Assembly: GCF_000010285.1 (NCBI RefSeq) | Contig: NC_010617.1 | Location: 682,001 to 746,000 of the forward strand | Length of the DNA: 64,000 nucleotides | DNA from: Kocuria rhizophila DC2201 | GTDB taxonomy: Bacteria; Actinomycetota; Actinomycetes; Actinomycetales; Micrococcaceae | Direction of reading: 5' to 3' | Shown here: in pieces, positions 17,632 to 27,847 of the stretch | Layout: each line of letters opens with the position of its first letter | Numbering within the stretch: position 1 is the stretch's first letter | Translations under genes and position numbers: made by a program | The notes under the pieces: generated by a model | Told to the model about the DNA's origin: nothing | The model's database searches: none | What the model saw: the letters and a program-made list of their open reading frames with translations, nothing else

Positions 17632-18588
17632 TCAGTTCTTGCGCAGCAGCACCCGGCGGATCTTGTGGTCGTGGTCCTTGGAGAGGATCAGGCGGGCCCG
17701 TCCCCGGGTGGGCCGGACGTTCTGCTCCAGGTTGGGCTCGTTGATCCGGTGCCAGATGTCGGTGGCCACGTCCCGGGCCTCGGTGTCGGTGAGGTTGGCG
17801 TAGCGGTGGAAGTAGGAGTGGGGGTCCGCGAAGGCCGAGGAGCGCAGCGCCTGGAACCGTTCCACGTACCAGCGCTCGATGTCCGCGGTGCGCGCGTCCA
17901 CGTAGATGCTGAAGTCGAAGAAGTCGCTCAGGGCCAGGGCCGTGCGGTTGCCGCTCTCCAGCTTGGCGGGCGCCAGCACGTTGAGTCCCTCCACGATCAC
18001 GACGTCCGGGCGGGTGACCACCACCTCCTCGTCCGGGAGGATGTCGTAGGTCACGTGGGAGTACTTGGGGGCCCGCACCTCGGCGGCCCCGGACTTGATC
18101 TCGGCCACGAAGCGCAGCAGGGCGCGGCGGTCGTAGGACTCCGGGAAGCCCTTGCGGTCCATGAGCCCGCGGCGCCGCAGCTCCGCGTTGGGGTGGAGGA
18201 AGCCGTCCGTGGTGACCAGCTGGACGTTCGGGGTGGAGGGCCAGCGGGAGAGCATCTCCCGCAGCAGGCGGGCGGTGGTGGACTTGCCCGCAGCCACGGA
18301 GCCGGCGATCCCGATCACGAAGGGGGTGCGCGCGTGGTGCTCGCCCAGGAACGAGTTGGTCGCGGCGTTGAGCTGCGTGGAGGACATGTCGTAGAGGGTC
18401 AGCAGCCGGGACAGCGGGAGGTAGACCTCGCGCACCTCGTCCACGTCCAGGCGGTCACCGAGACCGCGCAGGTTCTCGATCTCCTGCGCGGTGAGAGGGA
18501 CGTCGATCTCGTGGGAGAGTCTGGACCACGTCTGACGATCCAGCTCCACGAACGGGGAGACGCGCTGGGTGGTGGGCTGTGTGCTCAT
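17632..18588 (-). CDS. coaA: Pantothenate kinase, type I (CoaA)
   Basis: The protein is 318 aa. It phosphorylates pantothenate in the first step of CoA synthesis. The P-loop [14 protein letters not shown] starts at residue 96. Also seen are [32 protein letters not shown], and the substrate-pocket tract [28 protein letters not shown] matches type I N-termini. The gene is divergent from glmS, with 73 bases between start codons and back-to-back -10 boxes. Confidence 0.96.
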   Translation of the reverse strand: MSTQPTTQRVSPFVELDRQTWSRLSHEIDVPLTAQEIENLRGLGDRLDVDEVREVYLPLSRLLTLYDMSSTQLNAATNSFLGEHHARTPFVIGIAGSVAAGKSTTARLLREMLSRWPSTPNVQLVTTDGFLHPNAELRRRGLMDRKGFPESYDRRALLRFVAEIKSGAAEVRAPKYSHVTYDILPDEEVVVTRPDVVIVEGLNVLAPAKLESGNRTALALSDFFDFSIYVDARTADIERWYVERFQALRSSAFADPHSYFHRYANLTDTEARDVATDIWHRINEPNLEQNVRPTRGRARLILSKDHDHKIRRVLLRKN

Positions 18589-18597
18589 GCTCGGACC

Positions 18598-18603
18598 AGT
18601 GTA
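18598..18603 (-). promoter_or_regulatory. -10 box of coaA, probably leaderless
   Basis: TACACT on the - strand ends nine bases before the coaA ATG. No ribosome binding site is present in between. Confidence 0.5.
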
Positions 18604-18647
18604 GGCCCGCCCGTACCGCACCGGCGCACGAGGGGACCCGTTTCCGG

Positions 18648-18653
18648 TAGAAT
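18648..18653 (+). promoter_or_regulatory. -10 box of glmS, probably leaderless
   Basis: TAGAAT ends eight bases before the glmS ATG. The spacer CCACTCTC has no Shine-Dalgarno character. Confidence 0.6.
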
Positions 18654-18661
18654 CCACTCTC

Positions 18662-20545
18662 ATGTGTGGAATTGTGGGATATGTGGGCTCCAAGGGTGCT
18701 GACGGTCGGACGCACACCGCGCTCGACGTGATCCTCGAAGGGTTGCGCCGCCTCGAGTACCGCGGCTACGACTCCGCCGGGGTCGCCGTGATCGCGGACG
18801 GCGAGGTCGAGTACCGCAAGAAGGCCGGCAAGCTCAGCAATCTCGTGGCGGAGCTGGAGGCCCACCCCCTGCCCGACTCCACGATCGGCATCGGGCACAC
18901 CCGGTGGGCCACGCACGGCGGGCCCTCGGACGTCAACGCCCACCCGCACGTGGTGGACGGCGGCAAGCTCGCCATGATCCACAACGGCATCATCGAGAAC
19001 TTCAGCGAGATCAAGCGCGAACTGGTCGCGCAGGGCGAGACCTTCGTGTCCGAGACGGACACCGAGGTGGCCGCCGTGCTGCTGGCCCGCACCTACAACG
19101 CTCAGGACGACGGTCACAAGGACCTCACGGTGGCCATGCAGGACACGTGCCGCCGCCTCGAGGGTGCGTTCACGCTGCTGGCCGTGCACGCCGACGTCCC
19201 GGACCGCGTGGTGGCCGCCCGCCGCAACTCCCCGCTCGTGATCGGGCTGGGCGAGGGCGAGAACTTCCTGGGCTCGGACGTCTCCGGCTTCATCGACTAC
19301 ACCAAGCGGGCCGTGGAGATGGGCCAGGACCAGATCGTGACCATCACCGCGGACGACTACTCGATCGTGGACTTCCACGGCAGCCCCGCCGAGGGCAAGC
19401 CCTTCGACATCGAGTGGGACGCCGCCGCCGCCGAGAAGGACGGCTACCCCTCCTTCATGGAGAAGGAGATCCACGACCAGCCCGCCGCGGTGGGGGACAC
19501 CCTGCTCGGCCGCCTGGACGAGAACGGCCGGCTCACGCTGGACGAGATCAAGATCGACGAGTCCGTGCTGCGCTCGATCGACAAGATCGTGGTCATCGCG
19601 TGCGGCACCGCGGCCTACGCCGGGCAGGTGGCCCGCTACGCCATTGAGCACTGGTGCCGGATCCCCACCGAGGTGGAGCTGGCCCACGAGTTCCGCTACC
19701 GGGACCCGATCGTCAACGAGAAGACCCTGGTGGTGGCCGTCTCCCAGTCCGGCGAGACCATGGACACGCTGATGGCCGTGCGCCACGCGCAGGAGCAGGG
19801 CGCCAAGGTGGTGGCCATCTGCAACACCAACGGCTCCACGATTCCGCGCGAGGCCGACGCCGTGCTGTACACCCACGCCGGCCCCGAGATCGCGGTGGCC
19901 TCCACCAAGGCGTTCCTCGCGCAGATCACCGCGGCGTACCTGCTGGGGCTGTACCTCGCGCAGCTGCGCGGCAACAAGTACCAGGACGAGATCGGCGGCA
20001 TCCTCTCCGAGCTCGAGGCCATGCCCGCCAAGATCCAGCGCGTGCTGGACGAGGTGGAGCCGCAGGTCAAGGAGCTCGCCACGAGCATGGAGGACGCCGA
20101 GTCCGTGCTGTTCCTGGGCCGTCATGTGGGCTACCCCGTGGCCATGGAGGGCGCCCTCAAGCTCAAGGAGATCGCCTACATCCACGCCGAGGGCTTCGCC
20201 GCGGGTGAGCTCAAGCACGGCCCCATCGCGCTGATCGACCAGGGTCAGCCCGTGATCGTGATCGTGCCCTCTCCCCGCGGCCGGGACTCGCTGCACGCCA
20301 AGGTGGTCTCCAACATCCAGGAGATCCGCGCTCGGGGTGCGGAGACGATCGTGATCGCAGAGGAGGGCGACGACGCCGTGCGCGAGTTCGCCACGCACGT
20401 GTTCCACGTGCCCGAGGCCCCCACGCTGCTGCAGCCCCTGCTGGCCACGGTGCCCCTGCAGATCTTCGCGTGCGAGCTCGCCGGGGCCAAGGGCTACGAC
20501 GTGGACCAGCCGCGCAACCTCGCGAAGTCCGTCACGGTCGAGTAG
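18662..20545 (+). CDS. glmS: Glutamine--fructose-6-phosphate aminotransferase (isomerising)
   Basis: The protein is 627 aa. It makes glucosamine-6-phosphate from fructose-6-phosphate and Gln. Cys2 (MCGIVGYVG) is the glutaminase nucleophile. The glutaminase domain covers residues 1-240 ([19 protein letters not shown]). Two SIS domains follow, with [16 protein letters not shown] and [10 protein letters not shown], and the C-terminal [17 protein letters not shown] holds the ring-opening region. There is no glmS ribozyme-like leader; the mRNA seems leaderless. Confidence 0.97.
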   Translation: MCGIVGYVGSKGADGRTHTALDVILEGLRRLEYRGYDSAGVAVIADGEVEYRKKAGKLSNLVAELEAHPLPDSTIGIGHTRWATHGGPSDVNAHPHVVDGGKLAMIHNGIIENFSEIKRELVAQGETFVSETDTEVAAVLLARTYNAQDDGHKDLTVAMQDTCRRLEGAFTLLAVHADVPDRVVAARRNSPLVIGLGEGENFLGSDVSGFIDYTKRAVEMGQDQIVTITADDYSIVDFHGSPAEGKPFDIEWDAAAAEKDGYPSFMEKEIHDQPAAVGDTLLGRLDENGRLTLDEIKIDESVLRSIDKIVVIACGTAAYAGQVARYAIEHWCRIPTEVELAHEFRYRDPIVNEKTLVVAVSQSGETMDTLMAVRHAQEQGAKVVAICNTNGSTIPREADAVLYTHAGPEIAVASTKAFLAQITAAYLLGLYLAQLRGNKYQDEIGGILSELEAMPAKIQRVLDEVEPQVKELATSMEDAESVLFLGRHVGYPVAMEGALKLKEIAYIHAEGFAAGELKHGPIALIDQGQPVIVIVPSPRGRDSLHAKVVSNIQEIRARGAETIVIAEEGDDAVREFATHVFHVPEAPTLLQPLLATVPLQIFACELAGAKGYDVDQPRNLAKSVTVE

Positions 20546-20564
20546 CCGCAGCTCGTTCCCGCAC

Positions 20565-20603
20565 ACGGCGGGTGGTGCCCTCTCACAGGGTGTCACCCGC
20601 CGT
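20565..20603 (+). terminator. Hairpin after glmS
   Basis: ACGGCGGGTG (20565-20574) pairs with CACCCGCCGT (20594-20603). An inner CCCT/AGGG stem (20578-20581 with 20587-20590) closes a CTCACA loop. CGTCGTT follows. Confidence 0.65.
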
Positions 20604-20707
20604 CGTCGTTGCCGGGGCGGCCGCCGCGGGGACGACGACGCCGCGGTGCCCCGGCGGGGGAGCGGGCCGCGCGGCGCCGGGGTGCGCGGGCGACGTCGCG
20701 CGGTGCC

Positions 20708-20736
20708 TTCTGGGGGTCGGAGGGCGCCGCTAGGCT
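20708..20736 (+). promoter_or_regulatory. Promoter of acpS-nnr, probably leaderless
   Basis: TTCTGG (20708-20713) and TAGGCT (20731-20736) have a 17-base spacer, and the acpS ATG is only six bases after the -10. Confidence 0.55.
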
Positions 20737-20742
20737 GACGGC

Positions 20743-21114
20743 ATGATCGTGGGCACCGGCGTGGACATCGTGGACATCGCGCGTTTCGAGCGGCAGCTCG
20801 AGCGCACCCCCCGGCTGCGGGAGCGGCTGTTCGTGCCGCACGAGCGGGAGCTGGCCCCGCGGTCGCTGGCCGCGCGCTTCGCGGTCAAGGAGGCGGCGGC
20901 CAAAGCACTGCTGGCGCCGCCGGGGATGATCTGGCAGGACTGCTGGGTCAGCAACGACGAGCACGGCGCGCCCCACCTGCACACCACCGGGACGGTGGCC
21001 CGGCAGCAGCGGGCTCGCGGTGTGGACACGTGGCACGTGAGCATCTCCCACGACGGCGGCATGGCCGTGGCGTTCGTGGTGGCCGAGGCACAGGAAGGAT
21101 CCCGCGATGATTGA
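20743..21114 (+). CDS. acpS: Holo-[acyl-carrier-protein] synthase
   Basis: The protein is 123 aa. It transfers phosphopantetheine from CoA to acyl carrier protein. The Mg2+-binding Asp is in [17 protein letters not shown] (residues 3-19), and the second signature [12 protein letters not shown] supplies the Glu near residue 50. The start ATG has no ribosome binding site and lies just after a -10 box. Its end overlaps nnr by eight bases, so they are one transcript. Confidence 0.93.
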   Translation: MIVGTGVDIVDIARFERQLERTPRLRERLFVPHERELAPRSLAARFAVKEAAAKALLAPPGMIWQDCWVSNDEHGAPHLHTTGTVARQQRARGVDTWHVSISHDGGMAVAFVVAEAQEGSRDD

Positions 21115-23053
21115 CGCCCGCTCCGGTGAGAGCATCCGTCGAGCCGAGCAGCCCCTGCTCGACGAGGGACAGGGGGACGCCCTCATGCACCGGGCGGCCC
21201 GTGGGCTCACCCGCGAGTGCGAGGCCCAGCTGCGCGCCGGTTCCGGTGCCCTCGGCGGCACCCGGGCGGTGGTGCTCGTGGGCCCGGGCAACAACGGTGG
21301 CGACGGCCTCTGGGCCGGGGCGTTCCTGCGCCGCGGCGGCGTGGCGGTGGTGGCCGTGCTGACGGGTTCCCGCGCGCACGAGGCGGGCCTGGAGGCGTTC
21401 AGGCGGGCGGGCGGCGTCGTCACGCGGCTGGTCGAGGACGCCGTGCGCGGCCACGGGCCCGGCGCGGCCGGAGAACAGGGAGGGGCGGCTCGCGACGCGG
21501 CGGGTGCGAGCCCCGGCAATGGGGCGGGCTCGGACGGCCCGGCCACCGACGGCACCGGCGCGGCCACCCACGGAGCGGGCGCGGGAGGTCATGGCAGCAG
21601 GAGGACCGGAGACCGGACGGCCACGGCGGATTCCCCGGCGGAGGCGGTGGCCGCCGCGGAACCCGTCGACGTGGCCGGGGCGGCGGAGCTGCTGTGGGCG
21701 GCGGACCTCGTGGTGGACGCTGTGCTCGGCACCGGCGCGAGCGGCGGGCTCAGGGGGCCGGTCGCGGACCTGGTGCGGGAATTTGAGGAACGCCGGGGCC
21801 GGGACGCGCGCGCCGGGCAGCGCCGCCCTCGCGTGGTGGCGTGCGACATCGTCTCGGGCGTGTCCGCGGACACCGGGCAGAGCCCCGGGCCCGTGCTCAC
21901 GGCGGACGCGACCGTGACGTTCGGCAGCGCGAAGACCGGCCACGTCGTCTCCCCGGGGGAGCAGGCCACGGGTGCGCTGACCGTGGTGTCGATCGGCATC
22001 GAGGACCTGCTGGGCCCCGCGGCCGTGCACCGTGTGGAGCACCGGGACGTCCTGGAGGCGTGGCCGCGGCCCACGGCCACCGACACCAAGTACTCGCGCG
22101 GGGTGCTCGGCGTGGTCGCCGGGGCCCCCAGCTATCCCGGTGCGGCCATCATGTGCACGCAGGCCGCCGTGAACGCCGGAGCCGGGATGGTCCGCTTCCT
22201 GGGGGACGCCGCGGCACGGGCCATGGTGCTTACGCGCAGCCCCGAGGTGGTGTGCTCCGACGACCAGCCGTGGGACGTCCACGTGCAGGCCTGGCTCGCG
22301 GGCCCCGGCGTGGTGGGGGACGAGTCCCAGGCCGCGCGCGTGCAGGCCGTGATCGAGGCCGCCGAGCCCGCGGTGCTGGACGCCGGGGCGCTCGACGCCG
22401 CGGCGCGCTCGGTCGCGGACGCCCGGCTGGGTCCGCACAAGGTCCTCACCCCGCACGCGGGAGAGCTGTCACAGATCTTCGACTGGCTGCACGGCTTCGG
22501 GCTGTGCGAGGCGGGGGTCGAGCGCACGGAGATCGAGGCGAACCCGCTGCACTGGGCCCGCGAGGCCGCCCGGCTGACCGGGGCCACCGTGCTGCTCAAG
22601 GGGGCCACCACCGTGATCGCCTCACCCGTTGCCTCCGCACCGGGGCACCGGGCGGAGTACGCGGCAGCGGCCCCGTCCGAGCCCCGCCCGGACCGGGAGC
22701 AGGGCGGCGGAGCCGACCCCGCGGCGTCGTCGAGCACCGCGCACCGCGAGGCGTCCCCGAGCACGCCGGACGAGTGCCTGTGCCTCAGCGTGGGCGGTGC
22801 CAGTGCCTGGCTTGCGACCGCGGGGTCCGGGGACACCCTCGCCGGGATCCTCGGTACCGTGCTCGCCCACGTGGCCGAGCACCTGGACGCCCTCGCCGGC
22901 CTCGGCCCGTGGGCGTGCGGGGACGGCCGGTGGGCCGCGGCCGCGGCGCTGGGAGCCGGGCTGCACGCGCTCGCATCGCGCGCCCACGGGGAGGGCCCCG
23001 TGCCCCCGTCCGTACTCGCCGAGAACGTCCGCGCGGTCCTCACCCGTCCGTGA
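21107..23053 (+). CDS. nnr: Bifunctional NAD(P)H-hydrate epimerase / ADP-dependent (S)-NAD(P)H-hydrate dehydratase
   Basis: The protein is 648 aa. It repairs hydrated NAD(P)H. The epimerase domain (YjeF_N; residues ~1-320) has [16 protein letters not shown] near 62. The dehydratase domain (ribokinase-like; ~330-648) has [12 protein letters not shown] near 448 and the ADP site [13 protein letters not shown] near 570. Two low-complexity stretches (about residues 118-185 and 508-555, Ala/Gly/Pro-rich) interrupt the domains and make it longer than usual (~500 aa). The start overlaps acpS by eight bases. Confidence 0.9.
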   Translation: MIDARSGESIRRAEQPLLDEGQGDALMHRAARGLTRECEAQLRAGSGALGGTRAVVLVGPGNNGGDGLWAGAFLRRGGVAVVAVLTGSRAHEAGLEAFRRAGGVVTRLVEDAVRGHGPGAAGEQGGAARDAAGASPGNGAGSDGPATDGTGAATHGAGAGGHGSRRTGDRTATADSPAEAVAAAEPVDVAGAAELLWAADLVVDAVLGTGASGGLRGPVADLVREFEERRGRDARAGQRRPRVVACDIVSGVSADTGQSPGPVLTADATVTFGSAKTGHVVSPGEQATGALTVVSIGIEDLLGPAAVHRVEHRDVLEAWPRPTATDTKYSRGVLGVVAGAPSYPGAAIMCTQAAVNAGAGMVRFLGDAAARAMVLTRSPEVVCSDDQPWDVHVQAWLAGPGVVGDESQAARVQAVIEAAEPAVLDAGALDAAARSVADARLGPHKVLTPHAGELSQIFDWLHGFGLCEAGVERTEIEANPLHWAREAARLTGATVLLKGATTVIASPVASAPGHRAEYAAAAPSEPRPDREQGGGADPAASSSTAHREASPSTPDECLCLSVGGASAWLATAGSGDTLAGILGTVLAHVAEHLDALAGLGPWACGDGRWAAAAALGAGLHALASRAHGEGPVPPSVLAENVRAVLTRP

Positions 23054-23070
23054 GCGCCACCCGGAACGGC

Positions 23071-23076
23071 TATGGT
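23071..23076 (+). promoter_or_regulatory. Possible -10 box of glgX
   Basis: TATGGT fits TANNNT and lies 61 bases upstream of the glgX ATG. The -35 region is unclear. Confidence 0.35.
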
Positions 23077-23137
23077 TGGACGTTGGCCGAGAGCGGGGGA
23101 CCCGTGCTCGGCCCCACCACACCCTGAGGAGAACCAC

Positions 23138-25315
23138 ATGGAAGTTTGGCCCGGACACCCGTATCCACTGGGCGCCACGTTCGACGGCACAGGGACCAAT
23201 TTCGCGATCTTCTCGGAGGTCGCCGACCGCGTGGAGCTGTGCCTGTTCGACGAGGACGGCGCCGAGACCCGCGTGGAGGTCACCGCCGTGGACAGCTACG
23301 TGTGGCACTGCTACCTCCCGGCCGTCCAGCCCGGTCAGCGCTACGGCTACCGTGTGCACGGCCCGTGGGACCCCTCCCAGGGGCTGCGCTGCAACCCCGA
23401 CAAGCTGCTGCTGGACCCCTACGCCAAGGCCGTGGAGGGCGGGATCGACTGGGACGAGTCCCTGTTCTCCTACAACTTCGGCGACGAGGACTCCGAGAAC
23501 CACCAGGACTCCGCCGCGCACATGATGAAGGGCGTGGTGATCAACCCGTTCTTCGACTGGGAGGGCGACCGCACCCCCCACACCCCGTACCACAAGTCCG
23601 TGATCTACGAGGCGCACGTCAAGGGCCTCACCGAGCAGCACCCCGAGGTTCCCGAGGAGCAGCGCGGCACCTACGCTGGCGTCTCCCACCCCGCGGTGAT
23701 CGCCCACCTCAAGAAGCTCGGCGTCACCGCGGTGGAGCTGATGCCCGTGCACCAGTTCGTGCAGGACTCCACGCTGCTGGAGAAGGGGCTGCGCAACTAC
23801 TGGGGCTACAACACCATCGCGTTCTTCGCCCCGCACAACGAGTACAGCGCCGCCTCCCACCTGGGCAGCCAGGTGCAGGAGTTCAAGGCCATGGTCCGCG
23901 CCCTGCACCAGGCGGACATCGAGGTCATCCTGGACGTGGTGTACAACCACACGGCCGAGGGCAACCACATGGGCCCCACGCTGTCCATGAAGGGCATCGA
24001 CAACAACGCCTACTACCGCACCGTGGACGACGACCACAAGTTCTACATGGACTACACGGGCACCGGGAACTCGCTCAACGTGCGCCACCCGCACTCGCTG
24101 CAGCTGATCATGGACTCGCTGCGCTACTGGGTCACCGAGATGCGCGTGGACGGCTTCCGCTTCGACCTCGCCGCCACCCTCGCGCGGGAGTTCTACGACG
24201 TGGACAAGCTCTCCACGTTCTTCGAGCTCGTGCAGCAGGACCCGATCGTCTCGCAGGTCAAGCTCATCGCGGAGCCCTGGGACATCGGCCCCGGCGGCTA
24301 CCAGGTGGGCAACTTCCCGCCGCAGTGGACCGAGTGGAACGGCAAGTACCGGGACACCGTGCGCGACTTCTGGCGCGGGGAGCCCGCAACGCTTGGGGAG
24401 TTCGCGTCCCGCGTGACCGGCTCCGCGGACCTCTACGAGAACAGCGGCCGCCGCCCGTTCGCCTCCGTGAACTTCGTGACCGCCCACGACGGCTTCACCC
24501 TGCGGGACCTGGTCTCCTACAACGAGAAGCACAACGAGGCCAACGGCGAGGACAACAACGACGGCGAGTCCCACAACCGCTCGTGGAACTGCGGCGAGGA
24601 GGGCCCCACGGACGACGCCGCGGTGCTGGCCCTGCGCGCCCGCCAGCAGCGCAACTTCCTGGCCACCCTGATGCTCTCCCAGGGCACCCCCATGCTGCTG
24701 CACGGGGACGAGCTGGGGCGCACCCAGAAGGGCAACAACAACACGTACTGCCAGGACAACGAGCTCACGTGGATCAACTGGGAGAAGGTGGACGCGCCCC
24801 TCGTGGAATTCACCGCGGCCATCACCCGGCTGCGCCACGAGCACCCCACGTTCCGGCGCTCGCAGTTCTTCGACGGCCGCCCCGTGGACATGGGGGAGCT
24901 GGGCGAGGGAGATGCCATGCCGGACATCGCGTGGCTCAACACCGACGGCACGCCCATGGTTCCCTCCGACTGGGACGAGCCCCTGGCCCGCGCGGTGGGC
25001 ATGTGGCTCAACGGTGAGGGCATCGCGGGCGTGGACATGCGCGGCCGCCGGATCACGGACGACAACTTCATCGTGTACTTCAACTCGAATCCGGAGCCCG
25101 TGGACGTGACCCTGCCCCCGGCCGAGTACGGCTTGAAGTGGGAGGAGATCCTGGACACCGCCGGCCGGCACTCGGACGGGGACGTGCGGGAGCACTCCAG
25201 CGTGCTGCAGATGGACGGCAAGTCCACCGTGCTGCTGCGCGCGTGGGAGGAGCCCGAGGAAGAGCCGGACGCCTCCGTGGCGGCGTCGGTCGCGGTGTAC
25301 GCGGACGAGGGCTGA
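23138..25315 (+). CDS. glgX: Glycogen debranching enzyme GlgX / TreX
   Basis: The protein is 725 aa. It hydrolyses alpha-1,6 branches of glycogen. An N-terminal CBM48 domain (~10-100) is followed by a GH13 barrel: nucleophile Asp in VDGFRFDLAATL, acid/base Glu in LIAEPWDIGPGGY, and a third Asp in TAHDGFTLRDLVSYN. CQDNELTWINWE is typical of this subfamily. ATG 23138 has TGAGGAGA upstream. It is followed by treY and treZ, so here it probably supplies linear maltodextrin for trehalose. Confidence 0.94.
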   Translation: MEVWPGHPYPLGATFDGTGTNFAIFSEVADRVELCLFDEDGAETRVEVTAVDSYVWHCYLPAVQPGQRYGYRVHGPWDPSQGLRCNPDKLLLDPYAKAVEGGIDWDESLFSYNFGDEDSENHQDSAAHMMKGVVINPFFDWEGDRTPHTPYHKSVIYEAHVKGLTEQHPEVPEEQRGTYAGVSHPAVIAHLKKLGVTAVELMPVHQFVQDSTLLEKGLRNYWGYNTIAFFAPHNEYSAASHLGSQVQEFKAMVRALHQADIEVILDVVYNHTAEGNHMGPTLSMKGIDNNAYYRTVDDDHKFYMDYTGTGNSLNVRHPHSLQLIMDSLRYWVTEMRVDGFRFDLAATLAREFYDVDKLSTFFELVQQDPIVSQVKLIAEPWDIGPGGYQVGNFPPQWTEWNGKYRDTVRDFWRGEPATLGEFASRVTGSADLYENSGRRPFASVNFVTAHDGFTLRDLVSYNEKHNEANGEDNNDGESHNRSWNCGEEGPTDDAAVLALRARQQRNFLATLMLSQGTPMLLHGDELGRTQKGNNNTYCQDNELTWINWEKVDAPLVEFTAAITRLRHEHPTFRRSQFFDGRPVDMGELGEGDAMPDIAWLNTDGTPMVPSDWDEPLARAVGMWLNGEGIAGVDMRGRRITDDNFIVYFNSNPEPVDVTLPPAEYGLKWEEILDTAGRHSDGDVREHSSVLQMDGKSTVLLRAWEEPEEEPDASVAASVAVYADEG

Positions 25316-25364
25316 GCACCGACCGCGACTGCCCGGCGGCCGGACCACGCGGCTGAGCACCCGT

Positions 25365-25402
25365 GACGACCGCGCCACCCTCCCGGGGGTGGCGCGGTCG
25401 TC
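25365..25402 (+). terminator. Perfect 16-bp hairpin after glgX
   Basis: GACGACCGCGCCACCC (25365-25380) pairs perfectly with GGGTGGCGCGGTCGTC (25387-25402). There is no T-tract. It separates glgX from treY, which has its own -10 box. Confidence 0.65.
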
Positions 25403-25462
25403 GTGTCCGGTGCGGGGTGCTCGCCCTGGGCGGATGGACTGGCACGAGCGCGCGCACTCCGC

Positions 25463-25468
25463 GAGACT
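25463..25468 (+). promoter_or_regulatory. -10 box of treY, possibly leaderless
   Basis: GAGACT lies six bases before GTG 25475. GGAGGG sits directly against the start, too close for a normal Shine-Dalgarno spacing. Confidence 0.4.
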
Positions 25469-25474
25469 GGAGGG

Positions 25475-27844
25475 GTGCTGACACCCACTTCCACGTACCG
25501 TCTCCAGATCACGTCCCAGCAGGACCTCCACCGCGCGGCGGAGCTGGTCCTGTACATCCGGCGCCTCGGGGCGGACTGGGTGTACCTCTCACCGATTCTG
25601 CGGGCCACGAGCGGCTCCGACCACGGCTACGACGTGGTGGACCCCACCGAGGTGGACCCCGAGCGCGGTGGCTCCGAGGGGCTCCGAGCCCTCTCCGAGG
25701 CCGCGCACGCCGCGGGGCTGGGCGTGGTGGTGGACATCGTCCCCAACCACCAGGGGGTGGCCGAGCCGCAGCAGAACCCGTGGTGGTGGTCCCTGCTCGC
25801 CGAGGGACGTGAGAGCCGCTACGCGGACGCGTTCGACGTCGACTGGGAGGCCGGGCACGGCAAGGTGCTGATCCCGGTGCTGGGTGACGGCGACGAGGAC
25901 CTCTCGGCGCTGACCCTCCAGGACGGCACGCTGCGCTACTACGACAGCGTCTACCCGCTCGCCGAGGGCACCTGGTCCGAGGGCGACAACCCCGCGGAGG
26001 TGCACTCGCGCCAGCACTACGAGCTGGTCAACTGGCGCCGGGGGGACTCCGAGCTGAACTACCGCCGCTTCTTCACCGTGGCCACGCTGGCCGGTGTGCG
26101 CGTGGAGGACCGGGCGGTCTTCGACGAGTCCCACGCGGAGGTCTCCCGCTGGTTCCGCAAGGGTCTCGTGGACGGGCTGCGGATCGACCACCCGGACGGC
26201 GTGCGGGACCCGCGCGGCTACCTCGAGATGCTGGCCGGGGTCACGGATGGCGCATGGACCGTGGTGGAGAAGATCCTGGAACCGGGGGAGTACCTCCCCG
26301 AGGACTGGCGCACGGCCGGCACCACGGGCTACGACTCCCTGGGGTGGATCGACCGTGTGCTGACCGATGCGCGGGGCCACTACGAGCTCGCCTCCCTGGA
26401 CACGAAGCTGCGCGGCGGCACCCCCGTGCGTTGGGACGAGCTGATCCACGAGACCAAGCGCCGCATGGCGGACGAGGGCCTGTCCGCAGAGATCCACCGC
26501 CTGGTGCGCGAGCTGCCCGGGGACTTCCCGCACGGCGCGGAGGCGTCCTACGACGGGCTGGCGGAGATCGCCGCCAACTTCCCCGTGTATCGCACCTACC
26601 TCCCCGAGGGCGCGGAGCACCTGCGCGTGGCGGTGGCCGCAGCACGGGAGCGGCGCGCGGACCTCGACGTCGTGCTCACGGATCTCGCCCGCGTGCTGGG
26701 GCAGGGGGCCACCCGGCAGGAGGACCTGGCGGAGGTGGCCCGGCGCTTCCAGCAGACCTCCGGGATGATCATGGCCAAGGGCGTGGAGGACACCGCGTTC
26801 TACCGCTGGACCAAGCTCACGTCCCTCACGGAGGTGGGCGGCGACCCCTCGATCTTCTCCCTGACCCCGGAGCAGTTCCACGAGGAGGCCGCGAAGCGCC
26901 AGCGCGAGTGCCCGGCCACCATGAATGCGCTGACCACCCACGACACCAAGCGCTCCGCCGCTGTCCGTGCGCGCATCACGGTGCTCTCCGAGCTGCCGCG
27001 CGTGTGGTCCGAGACCGTCTCCACCCTCGTGGGCCGCGCGAAGGACGCCGGGATCTCGCTCTCGGACGGTCCCGCCGTGAACCTCGTGCTGCAGGCCGTG
27101 GTGGGCGCGTGGCCCCTGGAGCGGGACCGCGCCGTCGACTACGCCATGAAGGCCGTGCGCGAGGCGTCCGTGTCCACCGCGTGGGTGGACGGGGACGAGA
27201 ACTTCGAGCGGGAGCTCACCCGCTTCATCGACTTCCTGTTCACGAACCCGCGCGCCCGCGGCGTCGTGGAGGGCTGCGTGGCCCGCGTGAGCGGCCCGGG
27301 CTGGGCCAACGCCCTGGCCGCCACGGCGCTGCAGCTGACCCTGCCGGGTGTTCCGGACATCTACCAGGGCCAGGAGCTGTGGGAGCCGTCCCTCGTGGAC
27401 CCGGACAACCGCCGCTCCGTGGACTTCACGGCGCGAGAGGCGATGCTGACCGAGCTCGACGCCGCCGCGCCGGGTTCTGCGGCAGCCACGCCCGCCGTGG
27501 ACGAGACCGGCGCCGCGCGGATGCTGCTGACCTCCCGCGCCCTGCGGTTGCGCCGCGATCACCCCGAGCTCTTCACGGACTACACGCCGCTGGAGACCAC
27601 GGGTGCGCTCGCGGAGCACGCCTTGGGCTTCGACCGCGGCGGCGCGGCCACCGTGGTCACGCGCTTCCCCGCCACGCTCGCCGCCGAGGGCGGTTTCACG
27701 GACGAGACCGTCGCGCTGGCCCCCGGCCTGTGGCAGGACGTCCTGACCCACCGCGAGTTCACGGCCGCCCAGGATGCGCGCGTCACGCTCGCCGAACTCC
27801 TCGACACCTACCCCGTGGCGATCCTGCGCCGGAAGGACGGCTGA
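25475..27844 (+). CDS. treY: Malto-oligosyltrehalose synthase
   Basis: The protein is 789 aa (GH13_26). It converts the reducing-end maltose of maltodextrins into an alpha,alpha-1,1 trehalose unit. Motifs are TPTSTYRLQITSQQ at the N-terminus, VVDIVPNHQGVAEPQQNPWW (region I), GLRIDHPDGVRDP with the nucleophile Asp, VVEKILEPGEYLPEDW with the Glu, and NALTTHDTKRSAAV. GTG 25475 fits the family N-terminus. treZ starts three bases after its stop. Confidence 0.95.
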   Translation: MLTPTSTYRLQITSQQDLHRAAELVLYIRRLGADWVYLSPILRATSGSDHGYDVVDPTEVDPERGGSEGLRALSEAAHAAGLGVVVDIVPNHQGVAEPQQNPWWWSLLAEGRESRYADAFDVDWEAGHGKVLIPVLGDGDEDLSALTLQDGTLRYYDSVYPLAEGTWSEGDNPAEVHSRQHYELVNWRRGDSELNYRRFFTVATLAGVRVEDRAVFDESHAEVSRWFRKGLVDGLRIDHPDGVRDPRGYLEMLAGVTDGAWTVVEKILEPGEYLPEDWRTAGTTGYDSLGWIDRVLTDARGHYELASLDTKLRGGTPVRWDELIHETKRRMADEGLSAEIHRLVRELPGDFPHGAEASYDGLAEIAANFPVYRTYLPEGAEHLRVAVAAARERRADLDVVLTDLARVLGQGATRQEDLAEVARRFQQTSGMIMAKGVEDTAFYRWTKLTSLTEVGGDPSIFSLTPEQFHEEAAKRQRECPATMNALTTHDTKRSAAVRARITVLSELPRVWSETVSTLVGRAKDAGISLSDGPAVNLVLQAVVGAWPLERDRAVDYAMKAVREASVSTAWVDGDENFERELTRFIDFLFTNPRARGVVEGCVARVSGPGWANALAATALQLTLPGVPDIYQGQELWEPSLVDPDNRRSVDFTAREAMLTELDAAAPGSAAATPAVDETGAARMLLTSRALRLRRDHPELFTDYTPLETTGALAEHALGFDRGGAATVVTRFPATLAAEGGFTDETVALAPGLWQDVLTHREFTAAQDARVTLAELLDTYPVAILRRKDG

Positions 27845-27847
27845 ACC

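Noticed and set aside
18589-18661. glmS ribozyme or glucosamine riboswitch upstream of glmS
   Set aside because: Only 73 bases separate the divergent coaA and glmS starts, and a -10 box lies eight bases before the ATG, leaving no leader.
16600-18700. Long + strand open frames opposite mscL and coaA
   Set aside because: They are shadows of the - strand genes, which carry full domain signatures; the + frames do not.
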